Shown here piece after piece: positions 1 to 10,682 of a stretch of DNA of 64,000 bases. The translations under genes were made by a program, and so were the position numbers. The notes under the pieces are model-generated. The model searched no databases. It saw only the letters and a list, made by a program, of their open reading frames with translations, and was not told the DNA's origin. Source of the DNA: Smittia aterrima (lineage: Eukaryota > Arthropoda > Insecta > Diptera > Chironomidae); assembly GCA_033063855.1 (NCBI GenBank), contig CP093830.1:6014854-6078853 (forward strand). Reading direction: 5' to 3'. How positions within the stretch are numbered: position 1 is the stretch's first letter; every line of letters begins with the position of its first letter.

Positions 1-243
1 CAGGTAATTTCTTTAATAATGTTGTCGAGTGTGCATTCAACTAAACTGCTTCTTCCTTCACGATAGGTCATTACTTGGTTCCAGAACCGTCGAGCAAAAA
101 TGAAACGCGACATGGAGGAATTGAAAAAAGACGTCGAGAGTGTGAAGTTACTAACTGCCCATAAAAGTTTCCTTGAAAATGTAAATGACATGAATATTTT
201 AAAGAAAAAAATCGTACACGATCACAAAATCGAGCACAGCTAA
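1..243 (+). CDS. lb: ladybird-type homeobox transcription factor, 3' end (5' partial)
   Basis: The window opens on the last three bases of an exon (CAG, Gln), followed by a 63-bp intron (4-66, GT...AG). The final exon is 67-243. It encodes homeodomain helix 3, VITWFQNRRAKMKRD, then a basic and acidic tail starting MEELKKDVESVKLL and stopping at TAA 241-243. The WFQNRR recognition helix shows a DNA-binding homeodomain. The K-R-D-x-E-E-L-K-x-D-V-E extension is typical of ladybird/Lbx proteins, which specify muscle and cardiac cell identity in flies. The intron splits the homeodomain between Gln44 and Val45, a common NK-class position. The rest of the gene lies left of the window. Whether this is ladybird early or late cannot be told from this exon. 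Its neighbour C15 at 26-34 kb supports membership of the NK cluster. Confidence 0.9.
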
Positions 244-355
244 GTGATTACTCATCTCAATTGAAAAAGAAAAACGCAAACCAATCTTCCAAATCTTAAT
301 CTTATTTGTTTAGTTTCTAAGTTTAAAGACTGGCTATGCATTTAGTGTCAGGTTG

Positions 356-361
356 AATAAA
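356..361 (+). promoter_or_regulatory. polyadenylation signal for ladybird
   Basis: AATAAA lies 113 bp after the ladybird stop codon, followed by A/T-rich DNA. It is the first canonical signal downstream. Confidence 0.6.
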
Positions 362-405
362 AAAATTAATTATTGATTCACAAAGAAATTTGCTTTCTCT
401 TTAAA

Positions 406-648
406 TTATTTTTCAGATTCCAAATTTGATATCTCCTTAAAATATTTCAAGAAAATCGATTCAGCAAATGAGATATTTGATACCTTCCACATGTTTGTGT
501 AATCCTCATTTAATCTGATACGGAAATTTTTTGCTTCCTCAAAGGAACGGCAGATTTCATGATTTTCCTTAATTACAACAAATCGATTTGGATTCTCTAA
601 AATATTTTCGTTGTTTGCTGTGACTAAATGGAAATAAATAACTTCCAT
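406..648 (-). CDS. uncharacterised small ORF convergent with ladybird
   Basis: This is an ATG-started ORF of 80 residues (starts MEVIYFHLVTANNENIL, ends FKEISNLESEK). The frame stays open for about 20 codons upstream of the ATG. A possible acceptor (CAATTTAG) lies just upstream, so it could be the last exon of a larger minus-strand gene. The composition is mixed and rich in E, K, N and F, as in real proteins, but I recognise no family and see no convincing partner exon. It lies tail-to-tail with ladybird, about 45 bp past that gene's poly(A) signal. It could be a decayed gene fragment or a chance ORF. Confidence 0.25.
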   Translation of the reverse strand: MEVIYFHLVTANNENILENPNRFVVIKENHEICRSFEEAKNFRIRLNEDYTNMWKVSNISFAESIFLKYFKEISNLESEK

Positions 649-672
649 CCAATAAATCAAAGTGTACGACAC

Positions 673-3600
673 AAATCTAAATTGAATTGAGCAACAGCAA
701 TAAATTCATTAAACTTTTCCTCCTTTCGAGTGATGAGAAATGATGTCGAGAGACCGTTGCGATTGCTTCCGCCCTTCGTCGTCGTAGAACTTTAAATTCT
801 TTTGTCTTCTCGACTCCCCTCATTTTCAACTTTCATTCACATCGAAACTCTCTTTTGTGGTATGTCAGTTATGTAATGCGTTTTCATTATTTACTTAAAC
901 GCTTAACGCTCTGAGCAAACAAATTTGTCAAATGAATCAACATTTTCTCTCGTCGGAAAGTGATTTTGTCGACATTTTGAGAAGAAAATTTTCTTTTTTT
1001 TTGAAACTGCTGGCGACGAGTGAATTTAAACGACTAGGGAATCAAGCTTTAAATTTCTGTGACACTTTGAATTACTGTTGATTAATTTAGACGCTGACTG
1101 TATATTAATAATCTTTTATTAATGAGTAATGACACAAGTGGGAGACGTTGTGACACATTTAATTCCTTCATCTGGCAATAATTCCTGAGCTGCGAGTTGA
1201 TATTTAATTGATTTCAAGATCAAATGTTGTAAGCGTTTCGATCATTAATAAACTCATGTTGCAAGCAACTTAAGACTTCATTAAGCAGCACAGAGCATGT
1301 CTAAGTGAAGCTCCCGAGAGCCATTGCAAAAAAGAAAAAGAGAAATTAACGATTACCGCTAAGCATGTTGTTAGACCACCAAAGTTACAAGAAGGCAGTG
1401 GAAAAGCGCCGATAAAGAAGACGAATAAGCGAATAAACGAGCTGTTCAGAGACGAGAGAGCCGCTGGTAGCCATGGTGTCGATAGAAGAAGGAGGTTGGA
1501 CAATTGCGCCGTCGTCTCAAAGGGTTTTCGAATCATTTCTCGTTCCACAACATTTTCTCTTAAAGACCTCACAATGATTCAAAATGTGATGAGAAATAAT
1601 TTGAAAATGATTAAATAATTTTGTTTTCTCTCGCCACCATCGTTGAACTGCAATCCTGAAATAGTTTCATGAAAAGAGAGAACCACGACTTGTAACAATG
1701 GCTGATTCGTTCTGGCATTTTCTGGGGCTTGGCAGCGGGTCGAAGGGAGAAATAAAGAATTCTCTAACCAAACATATTAATTAAGGTTTACATCGGAAAC
1801 GTGTTCTCCTTTCAAACTTTTTCGTGGATTTATAATAATAATGGGAATGTGGAGTGAAATTCGTATCATTAGAACCGCGACTCGTCATCATTCAAGTTTC
1901 TCCAGTTCTTCTGTTGTTAAAGCGAGCACCTTTTATGTTAAATTAATATTTATTCTTTCTTATCCCTCAAGCATTAATTAACTGAATTGTGAAACCTTCA
2001 ATAGATCGCAACATAAAGGATTTGAAGCTTGAGGTGTGAGTCGAAGTAGTTTCGTCTTCATGGACGCACAAGACTTCTCGTAACTGGTTTAATATCTTCT
2101 TCACGTTTTATTTTTTTCGCTTCGATTAGTAAAACAAACATGGTTGCGAAAAAAAATCGTGTTTATGGTCGTGTCTTAGCAACAAAGTTTTCACGAGTGA
2201 AGCTCATAGGCGAGCATAAAACACGTTTGATGATTTCATTAAACAACGAACATATAAATTAAATGAGAAATGAGTTTCCACCCTCGTAAAACGGCAGCGA
2301 GATCAACTCGAATGATAAAATTATCCGAGTGGATGAAGTGAAACGTGTTGTGGGCAAAACTTCTCACAGCAATGGCGCGTTTAAGCAATTCGAGAAAGAA
2401 AATTAATTAAATTGCTTCTGTTTTTCAATCTGAAGCTGATCGAGAGAAATTGGATTTCATTTGCATCAAACCGAGTGATTGCAGTTGGAGATCGATTTTC
2501 GATGTTTTACGTGATCCAACGGAAGAGATAATTGTGAGAACTCGAGTCTCTCGAGATGTGAAAACGAACCAATTTCTGTTAATCATTTAGCGAGATTGAT
2601 TCGCTACTGGAAAAAATTAATCTCTTGATCATTTTCTTTCCTGTTGCTGCGCAAAGCGTTCTCATGATCTCTCACAATTTCACAAATTAGTTTAAAAAGA
2701 AATCAGAAGCTGGCATGAAAATTGATCAGAAAACAATTTTTAAATTAAAATTCCTCGCTTTTATATCGCACAACCTCGATTGGCTTCAAAGCAACAGAAC
2801 AGTCTCACAATGCACCAGCGCTTTAAATTTCTACTAATTGCAAAATTATTTCTGTGTGCACTCAATTAATTTAAACGTCAAGAATTCCTCGGCGACATTG
2901 TCGCATGATCATTAATTGAAATGAGAAGTGAACATGAAAGTGGCAATTAAGTCAACAAAATAATTAAGAAAATTACAAAGCATAATTAATTACAGGAGCG
3001 AAACATCAACACGCAACGCTCAGTCGCTCACTTGTCAAAGATTCATCATTTTTTGCAAATTTAATTAATTAAATTAGATCCTCGAATGTGAATTTCCCGA
3101 AGCATGTGACTTCCTGTCCTTAAAAATCTCTTTTTTTGATTTAAATCGTTCAAAAACATCTGCGATCGCTCAAGATTGAGCGAAACATTTTGTTCACAGT
3201 TTAGTTTGTTTAATAAGCTGTTGCCCATCCGCTCGAAAACTTCTTCGATGGACCACACAACATCAACGCATCAATGGAGATTTTTCTCATCGGATTAAAG
3301 ATAGGCGAGGCCTTAGCTAATTTCCGTCAATTATTCGCTGGGGAATTTTACTTCTTCTTAGACGATGAGACAATAATTTGTTGGCATTAATCTCATGAAA
3401 AATCATTTTCAAAATGGAGGCGACGCTGCTTGTGGCTAATGAAACGCTTCTTTTCACTAATTCTTTTCTAATTCAGCAAGCAAATCACATCACGTATAAT
3501 TTATCTCCGCTTTGTGAGTTGACTGATTCATTCACAGTTTGAAATCTTCAAGATGGATTCTTGATTAACATTTGATTGCGTAGCTCTGGAAGAGTTTGAA

Positions 3601-3700
3601 ACGCTTCTGAAGCTGTGACTTTTTATTTAAAATTTCCATGAAGTCAACAAAAGAATTTCATGAGAGCAGTGGAGTTTTTAAATTAAAATTTGAAGACTTG
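673..3700. other. gene-poor region downstream of ladybird
   Basis: Only short ORFs without family resemblance are present. The DNA is AT-rich with many TTAATTAA-type homeodomain-like cores, as is usual near NK-cluster genes. No RNA gene or transposon was recognised. Enhancers are possible but cannot be shown from one sequence. Confidence 0.5.
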
Positions 3701-4369
3701 CAAAGCTCAATGATGAACTCACACACTTATGCGAAAGCTCGTTGATGTTTTTCTTCTTTAACTTCATTCGTTTAAGCAAAGAACGTAGAACAAAAAAAAG
3801 TTAAGTTAACAATGTCTTAAGAGGATTTGCACACAACAAGAAAGTTATTAAAGCAAAAGATCAAAGGAAATTTCGCCGACGTTTTGCAAACACAGCAAAG
3901 GCGATTGCCTTGTTTGGATGTTCAACGCGTTTCTTCTCGCGACTCTCTCAGAGTGTGCAGAATGCAATTATTCATTTGATCTTTTCTGGTTGTTCTGCGG
4001 CTCTTCCTTTTTGAGCTTATTCAACGTTTTGGGTGGTACGACTTTGTCGTTATCAATGAAACAGTTTTCACTTCAAAATTTTTGAAGATTAAGATTTCGC
4101 ACCTGAGAATCGATTTGAATTGACTGATGTTCCCTTTTCAGACAGTAAGAGAAGGGCAAATAATTAATCACTTTTATGGCTTTCGTGTCTGCTAAGCATC
4201 GACAGAGTCTTGAGTTGTGTGAAAAGCATTAGGAGACTTGAACACTCGAATTACCACAATTATCTCTTAAACTGACCTCACACGAATCACGAACCAAAAA
4301 TTATGAAATTTTGATTAGTTTTTCACGAAGATAATCTGAGGAAGCTCCAAAATTCTCGACAGGCGGTCG
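3701..4369 (+). repeat. inverted segmental duplication, arm A
   Basis: This 669-bp segment matches the reverse complement of 13901-14578. Base 3701 pairs with 14578 and base 4369 with 13901. By eye the arms are about 95-97% identical, with a few 1-2 bp indels and isolated substitutions. Similarity stops abruptly at both ends, with no terminal inverted repeats and no clear target-site duplication. The arm shows no protein-coding signal: an apparent ORF in arm B lacks an ATG and is broken here by an extra T. It looks like a recently duplicated noncoding piece. Confidence 0.88.
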
Positions 4370-7300
4370 TAACTTTAATGAAGAAATTAGGTTCTCGCCA
4401 CCAAGATCAATGATCAATTCGAAAGTCATCAAACAATTTACTTCTCATTCAGATATCAAAATGATTTGTGAAATCGATTCCATAAGCTCAACCATCCAGC
4501 AGGTGACGGAATTAATGAAGTTTAACAATCTAGAAATTCGTTGAGCGGTTAAACTAAGCAAAGAAGAACCATTTCACCGAAAAATGAGCAATCAGAAATA
4601 ATCGACAGAACAGTTGCTGTTGTTCCAAGGTCTGTTGTTTAGCGTTATTAATCATTTGGTTGTTTATGGTTTATAAAATATAATTTTTTTGTTTTAAAAT
4701 ACTTTTCTCATTCAAACTTTCACAATAAATTGAAATCAATCGAGAAACTTCTGAAAATTGGTCAAAGTCAAAGCAAGAAATTACTGTGAAGTGTTAAACT
4801 GCTTCCATTGTGATTTAGCAATGTTTCTCTAAATTGATTCATTGCTTGGTTTGTTCAACGCTCGTGTTGATTAATGATCAAAGCAAAAACAAACGTTTTT
4901 TTGTTTCGACTTGCAAAAGCGGAGATAGATCAAGCTAGGTTAAAAGTAAAGACGCTGTCAATCATTGAGTGAGAGATTAAAAGGTCAAATATTAAAATAA
5001 AAAGGATAATTGGACTTGGACGTTAGCTTAAGTGAGAAAATGTTTTAATCTTCATCGACAATAAGTCGACTCGGTAGCCACTTAAAGTCTAATTTGATGT
5101 TTCATTAGACAGACAACCATTTTTCATTTTACATCACGTTGCGAGAGTGAAATAGAGAAACTTTGTGCGCAGATATTTCATTGCAGCTGCAGAAGTGACG
5201 TGAAATGTATAATCACTAGGTTGGAACTCTTCGTTCGTCCAAATTAGATCAACTCAGTAGTTCAACTTTGAAACTAATCGTGACCACTCAATTAATTCAC
5301 AAAATAATGATCTCACGAGATATTGCGCAAGACAAAACCGAATTTAATTAACAACAAAGCGCGAAACGATAAATAATTCAATCATCGCTCAGTGGACTGA
5401 ACAAAAATTTCATTAACGTTCGATTCGCCACGGCAAATCGAGCCTCGCAAGTGTAAACGCAGCTCATAAACACAAGCACCAGTCGCAATGTTACAAACAT
5501 CCCCGAATCAAAATCTGTTTTTCTCTTTTTGCTAATAAAATCTGTTAACTCAAGTGGAAGGTCATTAAATCGAGTTAATTTTGTTACGCTTTTGTTTGGC
5601 CAATAAAAAATAAACAGAAAACGATTTGTTATTCTGCTTTCTGGTGTAATGTTGTTTGTGAAACCGAGGATAAGCCTTAGGGGGATCAGAGAGAAGAGAG
5701 TTCGTTTTATTGTTGCTTTAAATTGTTTAAAGAAATTGATATTAATTTCTTTTTGGAAGCAGCACGAGGGGAAATTCGAATAGGACATTGGTGTTTATTA
5801 ACTTCTCAGACGGGCTGAGCGTAAATATTTTTCCAAGTCGAACGTGAATGTTTGCTTTGAGAACACATCGGATTCCTTTTGTTGTCGAGAGCGATAGGAG
5901 TTAAATGTATGATTGTCTAGCGATGAGAAAACATCGGAACCGGCAGCTGCTGCAAATGTTTAATAATAATCAGTTTTTCTTTCCTTTTTTTTCGGAGGCT
6001 AATGACTTTACAGAAAAGTTTCTAATAGGTTTTTGATGGGTTATTATTACAGGCAATCGGCTTCTTCTCCGTTTGATGGCCCCCAAAGCAACACCTTTGT
6101 GAAATGTTATCCTTTTCTGTTTGATGCCGCAAGAGGACCCTTCGACCATGGGAATTCAATTCATTGATGATCAACCCTTTAACGTATCGATTATAATCTT
6201 CCTTTGAAGTTCAATACAGCCGGAGTGTGATCGACGATCAAGGCGAGATAATTTCGGGTTTAAACTCGTAATTTTCCAGTGCAATTGCATGGCGCCATTG
6301 TGTGCATGCGTCCATGTCAGAGCCGTAAGAAAACATGAAGAATAATGATTGCTTCGAACAGAAAATATTTTATTCTTGTGCAATTTACGGAAAAGTTTTT
6401 CTTTCTTTCGGAATCTTAAGCATTTCGAAGGTTTTATGTACACTCGGGGCGTTTCTGTTTGCATGTGCACTTAGCAGTAATTTGAAAGTTTAATTAAAGC
6501 ATGTCTTATTAGAAAATTTGTACAAGAGGAGAATTCTTTAAAATGAAAGAATGCGCCATGAGAAAGACACTTTCCTTCGTGACTTCGCTCATTAGAGATG
6601 AACTGAACTCGGAAACAAATCGAAAAAAAACTCTTTAAGTCAACAAATCAATTTGTTTTCGTCTACTTCATCTCCATTCATGGAAATGCTCGCATTTGGA
6701 AACGGAAAGATCAGAAAGAACGAGAATTAACTCATTAAAACCAAATGATTCAATCAAAACCAGAAGAAGATGAAAATCTGTGTCGGCGTTCTTCATAATT
6801 TACTTTAATGGCATTCATCGAACGAATGCGCGTTGCTCTTTGTATTTATTTTTGTCTTAAACTTTCTCGAGACGCGAAGAGGAAGAGAAATATATTTCTC
6901 GAGCAATTGTCAATGGCAATCCAAGCGTCTTGTCGTTTAATTATTTTTTATTTCGTGTTAATGCATTGAAATGTGCTTGGAAGTCATCACAAAGTCGTCA
7001 GTGTTCGACTCGTACGTCGCTTGATTCGTTACGGATATCGCTCGAAGAGTTTCCGCTTCATTTGCCAATTAAAACTCACCTGCCACTGATCAAGAGTTTC
7101 AACACATTTGAATTGTGTTTTGTTTTCAAGATCGATTCCAATCGTCGTTAGACGAACAATGATCGATAGTCACTTAAACTGCCGACAGTTAATTACGGTT
7201 CGTCAATGCATGAACGTCGAAGCGGAATTTACATTAATTTGAAGTTAAAAACTTGGCAACTTGCATAAGTCGCAAACATTTAAAGCTAGAGCTCAAACAA

Positions 7301-8769
7301 ATCAATTAACCCCGATTGGGACGTTTCTAATTAAGTGCCGATTTGCTTCGATTGCGAAACAAAACTTTAATGTTGACACTCTTGTAAGGAAACTGAGCGC
7401 TTAGCGACGAAATCGAACGATTGTTGAATCAGTTAAGCTTTTAATTATTTTTTTGGGGATTTTTCAAAGTTTAAATGTTTTTATTTAGAACTAAGTGAAT
7501 GAGAAACCCTTCACAAGTGACGTTCATGAACAGCTTAACTTCATTTTTGTCTCCCACAATCATTGAAACGCGATTTTTTTTTTTTGGAGTTTAAAATACA
7601 ATTACAACTAAGACGTTTCAATTAGCTTAAAGACTTTCAACTTATCTTCGTAACAAATCGACGAAAACAACATTTTATCGGCGATTTGTGCTAAAATGTT
7701 TTTTCTACTCAGGCGTTGAAATTGCATTTGCGACAGCAGCGCAAGTTTTCATCGAGTCACTCGTTGACAGAAACGATTTTACATTCAAATTAATTAGCGC
7801 GATATTTCGCGCTTAATAATAAACCTGAGCTGAGTTTTCAATTAAAATTGAATTAAAGCGTGGTACTAAGTAACTCTTTCGGCAACATCGTGATTAAAAG
7901 TCGTGATCGCTACGTGGCCGAGAAAGGAGAATTATTCAATTAGAAAATGTTTACGCTCTGCTCCTTTGATGGATTGACAAGAAAGTAGGTCACAGATTGG
8001 AGAGAAATCGAAGCGAGTTAACTCCGCCTCGTCGCTTTTCAACTACAATGAAAGCTAAGTGGAAAACAATTTTCATGTCACAATCTAAAAAAGAACTGAG
8101 GCGGCGGAAATCGTGGAAAGCGGAAATTAAAAGCGATTTTCAATTTGGAAGTTTCTAACGAATGAGCTTTTCACCTGAAAGCAAAACGATTGACTGCACG
8201 TACCACGTACCGATGTGTCGGGACGTTTTTCGTTAAATTGCAAATTGAACAATTTGCTTTTTGCGAGAGAGGAGCAATGTCAATTCGCTTGATGAGCTGA
8301 GTGAACGAGACGAGCGATTGAAGAGAAATCGAGAATGCCTCGATGCGAAGAAAGATTGAAGATTAACTGGCACTTTGTTTTCGACATTAAAATATCATTT
8401 GCTTGTTGTTATCAACGGAAAACCAAAGCGATCCCAACAATCAAACTTCATCTAAAGATCTCACTCATCTCGACGAGGAAAAGAGTTAGCAAATCATTCG
8501 ACTGGGAAGCTGTTAAAGGAGGTGTGCACGAAAGGAGAAGAAAAGAAACATGTCTTGCTCAATTTCTTTGGCATTGCCTTTTTCGTTGCCGTTTATTCCG
8601 CGAAAAAACATATTTTCCAATTCCCTCCTTTGATGTTTCGCCGACAAAGAGCCGTTTGTGTAATTTCTTATTCTTGTTTTCTTGATTGCATCGTGTGTGT
8701 TAAAGAGAGTGAGAGGGCGAATGCAATCAGTGCACTTTCGAGTGCAATTTATGAGTTTGCAGCGCGCCT
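4370..8769. other. gene-poor region between the repeat arm and UGT
   Basis: No gene is supported. ATG-started ORFs at 5378-5788 (-, 136 codons) and 8335-8685 (+, 116 codons) have no recognisable domain, no splice partners and a low-complexity, phenylalanine-rich or basic composition. I treat both as chance ORFs. No repeats or RNA genes were recognised. Confidence 0.5.
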
Positions 8770-10589
8770 TTAATTTGATTTAAATTTGTTTCCCTTTGAG
8801 GTTTTGATGCGATGCAATTTGCCTCGCTTCTGGAATTTCAGCTTTAGACATTTTACGCTCTTTGATAACACAAAGATAGCAATCATTGCAATCAATGCAA
8901 CAAGAATCATTTGATCGATGAGATGAATTTGTATGAAGGACAACTTTGTTGCAGAAGTTTTTAAATGACCAGCGCCGCTCGTTCGAATTATGTGCTCGAC
9001 GTAATAAACTGCTTTGTTGATTGGCGTGATTGGATTGTCTCTTAATAGTTTTGAGATCTTCTCAGCATTCTCACGATACGAGTCATTATTATAAATTTCA
9101 TCCAAAGCGCTCTTTAATGAATCGAAGTCCAGTGTGTCGTAGTCCAACGTAATTCCGTAACCTTCTCTCGTAGCTTTCGCCATATTGTATTTCTGATCGT
9201 TGAAAAAGGGAATGCCAATCGTTGGTTTGCCATAATAAAGAGCTTCCATTGATGACAGAAGTCCCCCGTGAGTTATGAAGACCTTCAAGTTCGGATGATT
9301 CAAAATCTCTTGCTGCGGCAGCCATGGACCGATGATTACATTGTTGCCATGTCTTTCCTTCAATGCAATCGATTCAAACTTCCACAAAACTAAAACGTCA
9401 GTCATTGAAGCGAATACTTTGAGGAAAACTTCTAATTTATCATCTGGGAGATCAGAAGATTTGATGTTGCCACCAAAGCTGATGTAGATTATTCCTTTTG
9501 TGTTCTTGTCCAAAATTTTTGTAAATTCCTTGAAAACAAATTTGTTAGAAGACGAAGGAGGAGAAAATATCAACTTACAGGATGAACTTGATCATCTAAA
9601 GTTCTCAAGTGCAATCCGCCCACTTCAACACTGTTCGGCACGTGTGCTCGAGGAGCTTGCATAATTGGATTTGAATTCAACATCACCAAATTAACATCGT
9701 GAACTAAATCAATGAGTCGCGGCATCGGTTCTTTGATCAATCCGTAGAAATATTCTTTGTAAAGCGCTTCTTGTGCTGGAATGTAGTAGAAGCTGAAAAT
9801 AAACTTTCGTTGATTGATTTCACTTCGAGTTTGTCATCTGAACTCACTGATAGCTAATGAGATCAACGATTGCCATTAAAGTGTTTCCCATTCGTTCAAA
9901 CAAATTCATTTCATCATTAAATCCAAGAAACGAATTTGGATTGTACGACGGATTCATTGGATTCTTCACCATCTCGTCTGTCCATCGAGTTGCTCCAGCA
10001 CTGCTGAATGCAATCACTGGAAGGTTCAAATATTTAGCAACGCTGTAATGAAAGCTCTGATGATGATTGAAACATTCATTAAATTTAAATTTACCCTAAG
10101 AAAGCGTCGTTTAGATTCGCATCATACATGAAGAGATCGTAGGTTTCTTCTTTGGATTGAATGGCTCGCTTGAAGTTATCATCGCTCATTGCAAAGTCAA
10201 CGTAATCCCTCGCAGCATCCACGTTATGTTTCAGTAATTGTTTCATCGTCAGATTTCGCATTTGCAAATGAGAAATAACGCTCACGGAGTTCGCCACTTT
10301 TTCGAGTTTGACGAACTTGATGTTGTCGTGGGAGTCTTGCTGCACATAAGGACTGATAAGCGTTATCTAACAAACATAACGCGTGGGGTTTAATTTGTAT
10401 TAATAGAAATTTATCAACTGATTGCATAATCTCACTCACTTTGTGTCCACTCTCCGCTAATTGCTCGATTAAAGCGAGACCAACATTAAAGTTTGATCGA
10501 CTCGGCACTGGCCAGACTGCGAGAATGTTTGAAGCCTCGAGCTGAACAGCAACCGCTGACGCGATTAAAAAATAAATTTGGAACTTCAT
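8770..10589 (-). CDS. UDP-glycosyltransferase (UGT), membrane-anchored
   Basis: There are five exons, read on the minus strand: 10589-10440, 10366-10095, 10042-9848, 9792-9579 and 9528-8770. All introns are GT-AG, 50-73 bp, and keep frame, giving 479 aa. The start follows from a signal peptide (residues 1-19). The C-terminal UDP-sugar-binding half carries WLPQQ (296-300), FITHGG (311-316) and the following Glu and Asp-Gln of the UGT signature. A hydrophobic anchor (about 434-448) is followed by a 31-residue lysine-rich cytosolic tail, as in ER-resident UGTs. Such enzymes conjugate lipophilic toxins, pigments or hormones with a sugar. One oddity is that the N-terminal motif where family members carry the catalytic His reads PSRSNFN, with Asn33 in that place. 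The length is slightly below the usual ~520. The aglycone cannot be inferred. Confidence 0.93.
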
Positions 10590-10640
10590 TGAGTTTCGTC
10601 TTGATTTGTCAAGAATTAAATTCGAACTGAAGAAAAATTT

Positions 10641-10682
10641 GATAAGAAATGTTCATTTTGATAAAACTTATCAATTTCGATA
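10641..10682 (-). promoter_or_regulatory. GATA-motif cluster upstream of UGT
   Basis: Four GATA cores occur in 42 bp (GATA at 10641, 10660 and 10679; TATC at 10669), 52-93 bp upstream of the UGT ATG. Three read TGATAA or CGATAA. In insects such clusters mark fat-body and gut genes driven by GATA factors. Function here is inferred. Confidence 0.5.

Noticed and set aside
5378..5788. 136-codon ATG-started minus-strand ORF
   Set aside because: Phe/Leu/Thr-rich with no domain, no splice partner and no promoter context. An ORF this long is expected about once by chance in 64 kb of six frames.
8335..8685. 116-codon plus-strand ORF just before the UGT 3' end
   Set aside because: Very basic and Cys/Phe-rich without motif. 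It overlaps the likely UGT 3' UTR on the other strand.
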